DNA of 64,000 nt from Caulobacter segnis. Lineage in GTDB: Bacteria > Pseudomonadota > Alphaproteobacteria > Caulobacterales > Caulobacteraceae. The stretch covers positions 2,418,001-2,482,000 of the forward strand of contig NZ_CP096040.1 of assembly GCF_023935105.1 (NCBI RefSeq), given 5' to 3'. The notes below the pieces were generated by a model. It was not told the origin of the DNA. It made no database searches and saw only the letters and a program-made list of their open reading frames with translations. A program made the position numbers and the translations under genes. This document shows positions 44,260 through 53,890 of this stretch, piece by piece (the stretch's first letter is position 1; each line of letters starts with the position of its first letter).

Positions 44260-44862
44260 ATAGAGCCTTCCGCTCCTCCGAAGACCCGTGTCCGCCGCAC
44301 GCCCGAAGCCGCGCGCGAGAACATCCTGGCCGCCGCCGAGGCGCTGCTGGTCGAGCACGGCCCACAGGCCATCAAGCTGGCCGACGTCGCCAAGGCCGCC
44401 GGGGTGGTCCACGCCAATGTCATCCATCACTTCGGCTCGATCTCGGGGGTCGAGACGGCGCTGATGGAGCGGATGATCCGTCAGCTGGCCGACAAGATCA
44501 TCGCCGGCTTCAACGCCGAGGGAGCCGCGCCGGGTTTCGGGGCCCAGGCCCTGTTCGACGCCTTCCAGGCCAAGGGCGCGGCGCGGCTGGCCGCCTGGCT
44601 GGAGCTGACCGGCGAGGGGCGGCGGATGACCCTGGTCCGGGCGGTGGTCGACGAAGTGGTTCAGACCCGCCTGGCCCAGAACGTCGGCGTCGACCGCGAC
44701 ACGATCGTCGACTTCATCCTGGTCAACATCGTGCTGGCGATCGGCGTGGGCCTGTTTGGCCCGACGCTGAGCGAACTGCTGGGCCGTCCGCCCGAGCGGG
44801 CGCGCGAACTGGCGCTGGAGATGGTCCAGGGGCGGATCACCGCCTTGGGCGCGAAGGGCTAG
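44254..44862 (+). CDS. TetR-family transcriptional regulator
   Basis: The 202-aa product has an N-terminal TetR HTH (about 15-65): TPEAARENILAAAEALLVEH, then IKLADVAKAAGVVHANVIHH and FGSISG. The C-terminal ligand domain is helical (EGRRMTLVRAVVDEVVQTRL). It is divergent from the metal-dependent hydrolase. No Shine-Dalgarno is present because an inverted repeat and possible -10 box abut the ATG. It overlaps the convergent Nudix gene by 4 bases. Confidence 0.92.
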   Translation: MSIEPSAPPKTRVRRTPEAARENILAAAEALLVEHGPQAIKLADVAKAAGVVHANVIHHFGSISGVETALMERMIRQLADKIIAGFNAEGAAPGFGAQALFDAFQAKGAARLAAWLELTGEGRRMTLVRAVVDEVVQTRLAQNVGVDRDTIVDFILVNIVLAIGVGLFGPTLSELLGRPPERARELALEMVQGRITALGAKG

Positions 44863-45254
44863 GCGCGCGCCAGCAAGGCCGGCAGCACCTTGTCGGTCAG
44901 CAGCGGGGCCAGGCGCAGGTCGCCCGGCGCGGCCGGGTCGATCCAGGCCAGTTCCTCGATCTCGGCCCGCGCGGCGATGTCGCCCTCGACCGTGGCCAGA
45001 TAGGTCGCCGACTGAACGGTGAACCCGGTCTCGTTGGCGGCCGGCGCGGCGTAGTTGCCCAGCAGCTCGGCGTGGACGAGGCGGCAGCCCAGCTCCTCAT
45101 CCAGCTCGCGGGCCAGGGTGGCTAGGTCGTCCTCATCGCCGTCGCGCTTGCCGCCGGGCTTCATGAAGGTGGACGTGCCGCGCTTGCGGACCAGCAGCAT
45201 GCGGCCGCCTTCGTCGCGGATCACGGCGGTGACGATGTCGAGGACGCGGGTCAT
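44859..45254 (-). CDS. Nudix hydrolase (MutT-like)
   Basis: The 131-aa product starts MTRVLDIVTAVIRDEGGRML and carries the Nudix box GGKRDGDEDDLATLARELDE followed by ELGC (about 33-56). The KRGTSTFMKPGGK segment precedes it, as in MutT/ADP-ribose pyrophosphatase relatives. Substrate unknown; cytoplasmic. It is convergent with the TetR gene, sharing 4 bases. The serine hydrolase gene upstream on the plus-strand side is transcribed the other way from it, ending 40 bases away. Confidence 0.9.
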   Translation of the reverse strand: MTRVLDIVTAVIRDEGGRMLLVRKRGTSTFMKPGGKRDGDEDDLATLARELDEELGCRLVHAELLGNYAAPAANETGFTVQSATYLATVEGDIAARAEIEELAWIDPAAPGDLRLAPLLTDKVLPALLARA

Positions 45255-45294
45255 CCCGGCAGGGTAGCCCCAGCCCTAGATTCGAGTCGCGACC

Positions 45295-46395
45295 TTACTT
45301 CTCGACCGCCGCCAGGATGTGCTCGGCCAGCAGTTTCTCCGAGATCGCGTGCGGCTGGCGGACGCTGAAGTTGGTCGTGGTGATCACGGCCACCAGGTCC
45401 AGGTCCGGCACGATCGCCACCTTCTGGCCGCCCGTGCCGCTCATCACCCAGGCCTTGTGGCCTTTGCCATCGGACCCTGGGAAGGTCTGCAGCCAGATCA
45501 GATAGCCGTAGTCGGTGTTCTCGCGGGCGTTGGCGTGCGGGGTGACCGAGGCCTTGATGAAGTCGGCCGGCAGGACCTGCTTGCCCTCCCACTGGCCGCC
45601 ATTGGCGTAGAGCTGGCCCAGTTTCAGCAGGTCACGGCTGCGCAGGCCAAGGCCGCCGCCGCCCATGGCCAGGCCCCTGGGCGACATCTGCCACTTGGGC
45701 CCTTCGATGCCGAGCGGCTTGAACACGACGTCATCGGCGAAGGCGGGCAGGGGCTTCTTCACCGCGTTCTGGACGACCTGGCCCAGGGTCACGACCCCGG
45801 CCGTGCAGTAGCTGAAGCTGCGGCCGTACGGCGAGGCCTCGGGCCTGGGGCTCCAATCCGGGAAGCCGCGCACCGGAAGATCCAGGTAGAAGCCGACCCA
45901 GTCCTCGATCAGGTACATCCGCTCCTCGTTGCCGCGCGAGTACTGGTTGTCGTCGTCGCACTCGGCGATGGAGCTCATGGTCAAGAGGTCCTCGACCGTG
46001 ACCTTGTCCTTGCGCGGGTCGGGATTGGCGGCGGGCGGGCGGTCCTTGAGGTAAGCCTTGATCGGGGCGTTCAGGCTGGGCAGCGCGCCGCGCGCCTGCG
46101 CCGCGCCAGCAAGCATGGCGGTGACGGTCTTGGTGACGGAGCGGGTGTTGCGGCGGGCCTCGGGGCCGTCCTTGTCGTAGTACCGTTCGAACACCAGCGC
46201 GCCGTGGCGAGCGACCAGGACGCTGGTGATCTGCTGGAACTGGCCCGCCTTGATGGCGGCGTCCATGGCCTCGAGCTTGGCGGCCGGCAGGCCCTCGGCG
46301 GCGGGCGCGGCGGTGGTCCAGTCGGCGGCTGTGGCCGTGAGCGGGGCCAGGACGAGAGCGGCGGCGAGCGCGAAGGCTTTCAAGGGGAACTCCAC
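45295..46395 (-). CDS. serine hydrolase (beta-lactamase family), exported
   Basis: The 366-aa product starts from a GTG at 46395, which begins the signal peptide (M)EFPLKAFALAAALVLAPLTA; the open frame continues upstream but without signal-like sequence. Cleavage is near ATA|AD. SVTK in TRSVTKTVTAMLAG (about 97) is the catalytic SxxK. FSYCTAGVVTLGQ and MSGTGGQKVAIVP fit the second and third motifs. It is a periplasmic esterase or peptidase-like enzyme; substrate unknown. It is followed on the same strand by the Nudix gene. Confidence 0.85.
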   Translation of the reverse strand: MEFPLKAFALAAALVLAPLTATAADWTTAAPAAEGLPAAKLEAMDAAIKAGQFQQITSVLVARHGALVFERYYDKDGPEARRNTRSVTKTVTAMLAGAAQARGALPSLNAPIKAYLKDRPPAANPDPRKDKVTVEDLLTMSSIAECDDDNQYSRGNEERMYLIEDWVGFYLDLPVRGFPDWSPRPEASPYGRSFSYCTAGVVTLGQVVQNAVKKPLPAFADDVVFKPLGIEGPKWQMSPRGLAMGGGGLGLRSRDLLKLGQLYANGGQWEGKQVLPADFIKASVTPHANARENTDYGYLIWLQTFPGSDGKGHKAWVMSGTGGQKVAIVPDLDLVAVITTTNFSVRQPHAISEKLLAEHILAAVEK

Positions 46396-46411
46396 GGAAG
46401 ACCTTCGGCGT

Positions 46412-47275
46412 CTAGGCCGCGCCACCGGCCTCGTCTTGGACGCTTGCAACAACCGGCCGGCGGCCGCACAGCCGCGCGAACTCGCCGGGCGTGACGCCAT
46501 AGGCCTTCAGGAACTGGCGATTGAGGTGGCTCTGGTCGCAAAAGCCCGAGGCCAGGGCGATCTCGCCGATCGGGTCGCGGCCGCGCATCAGGAGGTCGGC
46601 GGCGCGCTCCAGCCGACGCGTGCGCAGGCGATCGCCGGGCGCCGCGCCCATCCAGCGGCGATAGCCGCGCGCCAGGTGGACCGGATGCACTCCGGCGACT
46701 TCGGCCAGGTCGGCGACGGTGATGGGCTGGTCGAAACGATCGGCCAGATAGGTCTCCGCGCGATCCAGCCAAGATGGACGCTTGTCGCCGTCGGCGGAAG
46801 GCGTCAGCGCCTGGGCGGCCAGTTCCAGGCTCAGGCCCTCTAGCGACAGTGTTTCCGCGTCTCGGGCCAGCAGCGAGCGGGTCAGGCGCAGGGCCGCGCG
46901 GCGGGCGACGGGACCAGTCAGCCGCAGCGCGTCGATCGCCGCCCCGCGTCCGGCGTCCGCCAAAGCGCGCCAGTCGGCGGGGGCGAAGCTGACGGCCAGG
47001 AAATAGCCGCCGCCATCGATGAAGCGGTCGCGATGCACAACGCCCGGCGGGTTGTAGACCAGCACCGGACCTTCGGTCTCGGGACCGGCGGCGGTGGTGA
47101 TGTAGCGGCCGTGGGTCGCCAGCACGAAGTGGGCGTCGTCGTGGCTGTGCTCGTCGACGTGATCGGCGCGCTTGGTCGCTTGCAGATGCGCCAGGCGCAC
47201 GCCCGGCAGCCGCCGCTCGACGGTGGGCGCGCCGTAGAACCGGCCTTGGCTGAAGGCGGTCCTCGGCGCGGCCAT
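46412..47275 (-). CDS. AraC-family transcriptional regulator coupled to hemB
   Basis: The 287-aa product starts at ATG 47275, two bases after the hemB stop; the longer open frame over hemB is rejected. An N-terminal cupin-like domain (about 20-110) has HVDEHSHDDAHFVLATHGRY and VLVYNPPGVVHRD. The C-terminal AraC domain has two HTHs: ITVADLAEVAGVHPVHLARG and IGEIALASGFCDQSHLNRQF. It probably senses a small molecule and may regulate nearby genes. The near-overlap with hemB indicates translational coupling. Confidence 0.9.
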   Translation of the reverse strand: MAAPRTAFSQGRFYGAPTVERRLPGVRLAHLQATKRADHVDEHSHDDAHFVLATHGRYITTAAGPETEGPVLVYNPPGVVHRDRFIDGGGYFLAVSFAPADWRALADAGRGAAIDALRLTGPVARRAALRLTRSLLARDAETLSLEGLSLELAAQALTPSADGDKRPSWLDRAETYLADRFDQPITVADLAEVAGVHPVHLARGYRRWMGAAPGDRLRTRRLERAADLLMRGRDPIGEIALASGFCDQSHLNRQFLKAYGVTPGEFARLCGRRPVVASVQDEAGGAA

Positions 47276-47277
47276 GC

Positions 47278-48327
<1,050 letters not shown>

Positions 48328-48337
48328 TTAAGAGGCC

Positions 48338-49834
48338 TCACGCGTAGCGGAAGGCGGGGTCGTCCAGGTCAATCCGGGGAAAGATGTCCTTCTCGGTCCA
48401 ATAGTCCTGGGTGTGTCGCCATTCCGGCTTGTCGCCGGCTTGAGGCAGCAGGTGCAGGCCGCGCAGCAGGTAGCCGGGGTTGAAGTCCTCCGGATCGATC
48501 CAGCCGCCCAGCGTCATGTCCTGATCCTCGGGGCGCAGGGCGACCTCGACCTGGCGGGCGCCTTTCCGCTCCATGTGCGCCAGGAGGCGGCAGACGAAGT
48601 CGCCGATCATGTCGGCCCGCAAGGTCCAGCTGGCCCGGAAATAGCCGAACACCCAGACCAGGTTCGGCAGGCCGGTGAACATCATGCCGCGATAGGTGAC
48701 CGTCTTGGCGAAATCCAGCGGCGCCCCGTCGATCTCGAAGGCGATGTCGCCCAGCACGGCCAGGTCGAAGCCCGTGGCGGTGATGATGACGTCGGCGTCC
48801 AGCTTCTGGCCGGACTTGAGCAGGATGCCGGTCTCGGTGAAGCGCTCGATCTCGTCGGTGACCACCGAGGCCTTGCCCGCGGCGATGCCCTGGAACAGGT
48901 CGCCGTCGGGGACGAAGGCGATCCGCTGACGCCAGGGGCGGTAGCCGGGCGTGAAGTGTTTCTCCACCTGGTCGGCGGGCAGGAAGGCCTTCACGCCCTC
49001 CAGCAATTCGGCGGTCGCCGCCTCGGTGTCTTCCAGGCAGCGGCGGGTGAAGTCGTGCTGGTCGAACAGGGCCTTGCGGCGGACGATCTCGTGGATCCAG
49101 GTCTCGTCGACCTCCAGCTGGCGCAGGGTGTCGGCCAGGTCGTTGGCGTTGCGGCCGGGCACGAAATAGGTCGGCGAGCGCTGCAGCAGGGTGACGTGCG
49201 CGCAGTCGGCGGCGATGTTGGGGACCAGAGTCGCGGCCGTGGCGCCCGAGCCGATCACGACGACCCGCTTGCCCCTCAGGTCCAGGTCGTCGGGCCAGGT
49301 CTGCGGATGAAGGATCCGGCCCTTGTAGTCCGCCATGCCGGGCCAGTCGGGGGTGTAGCCCACCGAATGGCGATAGTAACCCTGGCACATCCACAGGAAG
49401 TTGGTGGTGTAGGTCTCGACGCCGTCGGGGCCGGCGACGTCCAGCGTCCAGAGCTTGTCCCGCGAGGACCAGCGGGCGGCCGTGATCCGGCGGCGATAGC
49501 AGATGTGAGGAGCCAGGTCGTTCTCGGCGATCACCTCGCCCATGTAGTCGAGGATCTCGGCGGCGGTGGCGATCGGCGGCCCGACCCAGGGCTTGAAGCG
49601 GTAGCCGAAGGTGTAGAGGTCGCTGTCCGAGCGGATGCCCGGATAGGTGTGGGTCAGCCAGGTGCCGCCAAAGCTCTCCAGCGCCTCGAGGACGACGAAG
49701 CGCGTCCCAGGCCGCTGGGTCGTCAGATGGTACGCCCCGCCGACGCCGGATATGCCCGCGCCCACGATGATGACGTCGAAGTGCTGCGTCGCCGCGCCTG
49801 GCGCGGTCTTGGGAAGCGTCGCCGCCTCGCTCAT
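48338..49834 (-). CDS. flavin monooxygenase, Baeyer-Villiger type
   Basis: The 498-aa product starts at ATG 49834, with GGGAGGA upstream. FAD motif VIIVGAGISGVGGAYHL (21-37), SFGGTWLTHTYPGIRSD (54-70), and the fingerprint YKGRILHPQTWP (170-181), which fits FxGxxxHxxxW(P/D) of class B flavin monooxygenases with Y for F. The NADPH motif is VVVIGSGATAATLVP (191-205). It probably inserts oxygen into ketones or oxidises soft heteroatoms with NADPH. Substrate unknown. It appears monocistronic. Confidence 0.88.
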   Translation of the reverse strand: MSEAATLPKTAPGAATQHFDVIIVGAGISGVGGAYHLTTQRPGTRFVVLEALESFGGTWLTHTYPGIRSDSDLYTFGYRFKPWVGPPIATAAEILDYMGEVIAENDLAPHICYRRRITAARWSSRDKLWTLDVAGPDGVETYTTNFLWMCQGYYRHSVGYTPDWPGMADYKGRILHPQTWPDDLDLRGKRVVVIGSGATAATLVPNIAADCAHVTLLQRSPTYFVPGRNANDLADTLRQLEVDETWIHEIVRRKALFDQHDFTRRCLEDTEAATAELLEGVKAFLPADQVEKHFTPGYRPWRQRIAFVPDGDLFQGIAAGKASVVTDEIERFTETGILLKSGQKLDADVIITATGFDLAVLGDIAFEIDGAPLDFAKTVTYRGMMFTGLPNLVWVFGYFRASWTLRADMIGDFVCRLLAHMERKGARQVEVALRPEDQDMTLGGWIDPEDFNPGYLLRGLHLLPQAGDKPEWRHTQDYWTEKDIFPRIDLDDPAFRYA

Positions 49835-49970
49835 GCCGTTCCTCCCGTGCCGGCCGCCGCGCGGCCATGTCAAACCCGGCGCCTCTGCGGGCGCCTAGGT
49901 TATCGCTGTACACTTAGAGGTTGGCGCGTCGTTTGCGCTGGATCAAGCCGGGACGACGCGAAGGCGCGAT

Positions 49971-50435
49971 TTAGGGGGCGGCGCGCGAGGCCAGCAGGGA
50001 GGGACCCTCGAGACGGGTCCACAGCTGCGACTTGCACAGGAAGTTGCCGAGGACGCAGCCCTTGGCGCGCATGGTGCGCGTGTCGACGATATCGGCCGAA
50101 CCCACCAGGGTGACCTTCAGGGTCGGCACCCAGACGCGGCCCTTCAGCGAGCCGTCGCGCTGGGCTTCGAAGTCGCGCAGCAATTGCTTGCCGATCAGGG
50201 TGTCCGTGCCCGACTTGCGCGCATCGGCCTCGGCCTTGGCGCTGGCCCACACCACGACGCCGCAGGTGCTGGCGCCACAGTCCTTGATCTCCAGGTGGAC
50301 GGAGTTCTTCGGGTTGCGCCACACGCCGTACGAGCGCGAGATATCGCCGCCGTCGGCGGCGTAGGCCGGCGCGGAGACCGCGGCCATTCCAAGGGCCACC
50401 GTCAGGGCGGCAAGGGCAAGTTTCAGGAAACGCAT
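49971..50435 (-). CDS. DUF2147 exported protein
   Basis: The 154-aa product has a signal peptide (MRFLKLALAALTVALGMAAV, cleavage near AYA|AD). The mature part is a DUF2147 domain: YGVWRNPKNSVHLEIKDCG, GVVVWASAK, and WTRLEG at the end. Four cysteines (CGASTCG, KGCVLGNFLC) could form disulfides in the periplasm. Function unknown. It is divergent from the acyl-CoA dehydrogenase gene. Confidence 0.87.
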   Translation of the reverse strand: MRFLKLALAALTVALGMAAVSAPAYAADGGDISRSYGVWRNPKNSVHLEIKDCGASTCGVVVWASAKAEADARKSGTDTLIGKQLLRDFEAQRDGSLKGRVWVPTLKVTLVGSADIVDTRTMRAKGCVLGNFLCKSQLWTRLEGPSLLASRAAP

Positions 50436-50516
50436 AGTCGTTGATGCAGATTTTATGATTGAGAACGTCCAGACTCGAAGATCGCCATTTGGAGTGAAAG
50501 GCGATGGTTATCAAGG

Positions 50517-50551
50517 GGGTGAGACGTCCCACCCGAGTCACACCGTGTAAC
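50517..50551. promoter_or_regulatory. two dyad elements between DUF2147 and acyl-CoA dehydrogenase genes
   Basis: GGGTG-A-GACGTC-C-CACCC (50517-50534) is an 18-bp near-perfect palindrome. GTCACACCGTGTAAC (50537-50551) is a 15-bp imperfect palindrome close behind. They lie 121-155 bases before the dehydrogenase start and are candidate operators; no regulator gene is adjacent. Confidence 0.45.
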
Positions 50552-50671
50552 GGAGGATTTCAGGTCACACTTTTGAGACGCCGAGAGTCGCGTTGACAGT
50601 CGGCCCTGGGCGCGGCACGTCAGCCGCCAAGAAGGTGAGGGCGGTTCTGCCCCGGACGGGAGGAAGTGCGC

Positions 50672-51811
50672 ATGGATTTCGCGCTGAACGAAGATCAAGT
50701 CGCGATCCAGGACGCCGCTCGCGCTTTCGCCGAGGGACAGCTTGCCCCTCATTCGGCGGAGTGGGACGAGAAGAAGCACTTCCCGGTCGACGTGCTACGC
50801 GAGGCCGCCGAGCTGGGCTTCGCCGGCATCTATGTGAACGAAGACGTCGGCGGTTCGGGCCTGTCGCGCCTGGACGCCTCGATCATCTTCGAGGCGCTCA
50901 GCTACGGCGACGTGCCGACGGCGGCCTACCTGACCATCCACAACATGGCCTCGTGGATGATCGACCGCTTCGGTTCGGACGACCTGCGCCAGCGCTACCT
51001 GCCGCGCCTGACGACCATGCAACTGATCGCCAGCTACTGCCTGACCGAGCCGGGCTCGGGCTCGGACGCGGCCAACATGCGCACGACGGCCAGGCTGGAC
51101 GGCGACCACTACGTCCTGAACGGGGGCAAGGCCTTCATCTCGGGCGGCGGCGTCTCGGACGTCTATGTCGTCATGGCCCGCACCGGCGGCGATGGCGCCA
51201 AGGGCGTCTCAGCCTTCGTGGTCGAGAAAAGGACCGAAGGTCTCAGCTTCGGCGCCAATGAGCGCAAGATGGGCTGGAACGCCCAGCCGACCGCCCAGGT
51301 CAACTTCGACGAATGCCGGGTGCCGGTCGCCAACCGTATCGGCCAGGAGGGCGAGGGCTTCCGCTTCGCCATGATGGGCCTGGATGGCGGGCGACTGAAC
51401 ATCGCCTCGTGTTCGCTGGGCGGGGCGCAGTTCGCCCTCGACACCGCCAAGGCCTACCTGGAGACCCGCAACCAGTTCGGGCGGCCGCTGAAGGATTTCC
51501 AGGCGCTGCAGTTCAAGCTGGCCGACATGGCCACCGAGCTGGAAGCCGCCCGCCTAATGGTGCGCCGCGCGGCCCATGCGCTGGACAACCGCCATCCCGA
51601 AGCGACCAAGCTTTGCGCCATGGCCAAGCGTTTCACGACGGACGCCGGCTTCCAGGTGGCCAATGACGCCTTGCAGCTGCATGGCGGCTACGGCTACCTC
51701 CAGGACTATCCGCTAGAGCGCATCGTGCGCGACCTGCGGGTGCACCAGATCCTGGAAGGGACCAACGAGATCATGCGCGTCATCATCGCCCGCGAGATGT
51801 TCCGCCAGTGA
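50672..51811 (+). CDS. acyl-CoA dehydrogenase, probably isobutyryl-CoA dehydrogenase
   Basis: The 379-aa product starts at ATG 50672, seven bases after GGGAGGA. ACAD motifs: [19 protein letters not shown] (FAD/substrate loop), and [20 protein letters not shown] then GTNEIMR, where Glu362 of ILEGT fits the short/medium-chain catalytic base. Clustering with HIBYL-CoA hydrolase and mmsB points to isobutyryl-CoA in valine breakdown. Electrons go to ETF, then ETF-QO (31 kb). Its stop overlaps the next start (TGATG). Confidence 0.9.
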   Translation: MDFALNEDQVAIQDAARAFAEGQLAPHSAEWDEKKHFPVDVLREAAELGFAGIYVNEDVGGSGLSRLDASIIFEALSYGDVPTAAYLTIHNMASWMIDRFGSDDLRQRYLPRLTTMQLIASYCLTEPGSGSDAANMRTTARLDGDHYVLNGGKAFISGGGVSDVYVVMARTGGDGAKGVSAFVVEKRTEGLSFGANERKMGWNAQPTAQVNFDECRVPVANRIGQEGEGFRFAMMGLDGGRLNIASCSLGGAQFALDTAKAYLETRNQFGRPLKDFQALQFKLADMATELEAARLMVRRAAHALDNRHPEATKLCAMAKRFTTDAGFQVANDALQLHGGYGYLQDYPLERIVRDLRVHQILEGTNEIMRVIIAREMFRQ

Positions 51812-52170
51812 TGACGCCCGAGATCCCGCTGCCGTCCGGCGTGAGCTGCGAGCGGACCTATCGAGTGTTGGTCGACGGAACGTCGAAGCCGCTGCCATGC
51901 CGATGGTTCGTCCCTGAGCCGCATCCCGAAGGCGATTGGGTCTGTCGCGTCGAGATGACCTGGCCTGGCGGGCGGGTCCAGAAGGCACACGCCTGCGGGA
52001 TCGACTCGACCCAGGCCTTGCTTCTGGCGCTCGAGACAGTCCACACGCTGATCCTGACCAGCGACGAATCCATCGACTGGTTCGAAGAGCACGACGATCT
52101 GGGCTTGCCCTGCCGGGACTACCACGCCGAAGGGCTGGCCGAGCGGAAAGCGCGCCGCGAGGGCAAATGA
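51811..52170 (+). CDS. small conserved protein in the valine cluster (DUF6968-like)
   Basis: The 119-aa product starts at ATG 51811, sharing a base with the dehydrogenase stop. It has no signal peptide. WFVPEPHPEGDWVCRVEMTW and GIDSTQALLLALETVHTLIL are its most structured parts, resembling small DUF6968-type proteins, but I am not certain of the family. It overlaps the next gene by four bases (ATGA). Function unknown. Confidence 0.8.
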   Translation: MTPEIPLPSGVSCERTYRVLVDGTSKPLPCRWFVPEPHPEGDWVCRVEMTWPGGRVQKAHACGIDSTQALLLALETVHTLILTSDESIDWFEEHDDLGLPCRDYHAEGLAERKARREGK

Positions 52171-52766
52171 TCTATCTGTGTCGCCACGGCCAGACCTTCC
52201 ACAATCGCGAAGGCCGCATGCAGGGCCAGACCGAATCCGACCTGACCCCGTTGGGCCGCGCCCAGGCGGCGGCGATGGGCGACCTGCTGTTCGACCTGAT
52301 CCGGCGCGACCCGCCCGCGAATTGGCGCATCGTCGCCAGCCCGCTTCGCCGCGCCCGTCAGACCGCCGAGACGATCGGCGCGCGCCTGGGCCTGCCGGTG
52401 GCGTTCGAGGATCGCCTGATGGAGATCAGCGTTGGCGACTGGTCCAATCGTCTGCGCGACGAGGTCAAGCGCGAGAACCCTGAGCTGCTGAGCGATCCGG
52501 AGTGGGCGTTCAAGTCGCCGGGCGGCGAGACCTACGAGGCCATCATGGGCCGCGTGTCCGGCTGGCTGGCCGAGCAGGCGCCCGAGCCCGAGCGCAAGCT
52601 GATCGTGATCAGCCACGGCATCGCCGGCTGGATGCTGCGCGGCGCCTATGCCGGCCTGCCGCGCGAGCGGGTGATCTGCCTGGACACGCCGCAGGACGCG
52701 ATCTTCCGCCTGAGCGGCGGCCAGATCGATCGCCTCGACTGCGCCCCGGTCGAAGAACCCGCCTGA
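52167..52766 (+). CDS. histidine phosphatase family protein (phosphoglycerate mutase-like)
   Basis: The 199-aa product starts at ATG 52167 inside the previous stop; the longer frame upstream is a shadow. The motif YLCRHGQTFHNREG (R6-H7-G8) has the phosphorylated histidine; ASPLRRARQTAETIG supplies the second Arg, and VISHGIAGWMLRG the second His. Members dephosphorylate varied small phosphates. Its place between acyl-CoA dehydrogenase and HIBYL-CoA hydrolase is not explained by valine degradation. Confidence 0.92.
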   Translation: MIYLCRHGQTFHNREGRMQGQTESDLTPLGRAQAAAMGDLLFDLIRRDPPANWRIVASPLRRARQTAETIGARLGLPVAFEDRLMEISVGDWSNRLRDEVKRENPELLSDPEWAFKSPGGETYEAIMGRVSGWLAEQAPEPERKLIVISHGIAGWMLRGAYAGLPRERVICLDTPQDAIFRLSGGQIDRLDCAPVEEPA

Positions 52767-52780
52767 ACAACCGGACCGCC

Positions 52781-53833
52781 ATGACCGACGAACCCGAAGT
52801 CCTGATCAGCGTCGAGAAGAACGTCGGCCGCATCACCCTCAATCGGCCCAAGGCCCTGCACGCCCTGACCCAGGGCATGTGCGAGACCATGATCGGCGCG
52901 CTGCTGGACTGGCGGGAAGATCCTGAGATCTACGTGGTCCTGATCGACCATGCGGGCGAGCGCGGTTTCTGCGCCGGCGGCGATATCCGCATGCTGGCGC
53001 AGAGCGGGGCCAAGGACGGGGTCGAGGCGCGGGCCTTCTTCCACACCGAGTACCAACTGAACCACCTGCTGTTCAGCTACGACATCCCGGTGGTGGCGGT
53101 GATGGACGGCGTGGTCATGGGCGGCGGCGTGGGCATCTCGATGCCGGCGCACGTGCGGATCGCCACCGAGCGCACGACCTTCGCCATGCCCGAGACCGGC
53201 ATCGGCCTGTTCCCGGACGTCGGTGGCGGCTGGTACCTGCCGCGTCTGCCGGGCAAGGCGGGGCTGTGGCTGGCCCTGACCGGCGCGCGGATCAAGGGCG
53301 CGGACTGCATGCGCCTGGGCATCGCCACCCACTTCGTCGAGTTCGGCGCGATCTCGGGCCTGAAGAAGGCGATCGTCGCCGATCCGCGCCGCATCGACGA
53401 GACCCTCAAGACGTATCGCGCTGACGCCGGCAAGGCCGCGTTGCTGGGCTTCGAGCAGGACCTCAACCGCCTGTTCGTCGGCGAGAGCGTGGAAGAGATC
53501 TTCGAGTTCCTGACCCTCGATTCCAGCGACTGGGGCAAGGCCCAACTGGAGGTCCTGAAGACCAAGTCGCCTCAAACCCTGAAGGTCGCCTTCGAGCAGT
53601 TGAAGCGCGGCGCGGCCCTGACCGACTTCGCCGACAACATGGCCATGGAGTACCGCATCGGCTCGCGCGTCGTTCGCAAGCACGACTTCATCGAAGGCGT
53701 CCGGGCCGTGATCGTCGACAAGGACAACGCGCCGAAATGGGACCCGGCGACGCTTGAAGGCGTTACCGACGCCATGCTGAATGAGATTTTCGCCCCGCTT
53801 CCGCCCGGCGAAGAATGGATGCCGCTGACGTAG
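52781..53833 (+). CDS. 3-hydroxyisobutyryl-CoA hydrolase
   Basis: The 350-aa product is of the crotonase fold. GRITLNRPKALHALTQGMCE, ERGFCAGGDIRMLAQSG (oxyanion hole) and FAMPETGIGLFPDVGGGWYL are the hallmarks of HIBYL-CoA hydrolases, as is the length, longer than enoyl-CoA hydratases. It releases 3-hydroxyisobutyrate from its CoA ester, the substrate of MmsB encoded 0.9 kb downstream. It begins 14 bases after the phosphatase stop, in the same operon. Confidence 0.93.
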   Translation: MTDEPEVLISVEKNVGRITLNRPKALHALTQGMCETMIGALLDWREDPEIYVVLIDHAGERGFCAGGDIRMLAQSGAKDGVEARAFFHTEYQLNHLLFSYDIPVVAVMDGVVMGGGVGISMPAHVRIATERTTFAMPETGIGLFPDVGGGWYLPRLPGKAGLWLALTGARIKGADCMRLGIATHFVEFGAISGLKKAIVADPRRIDETLKTYRADAGKAALLGFEQDLNRLFVGESVEEIFEFLTLDSSDWGKAQLEVLKTKSPQTLKVAFEQLKRGAALTDFADNMAMEYRIGSRVVRKHDFIEGVRAVIVDKDNAPKWDPATLEGVTDAMLNEIFAPLPPGEEWMPLT

Positions 53834-53890
53834 CCGATCGCGTGCGCTAACGTTATCGGAATAAGAACACGTCGGTTCGGAAGGATTGCC

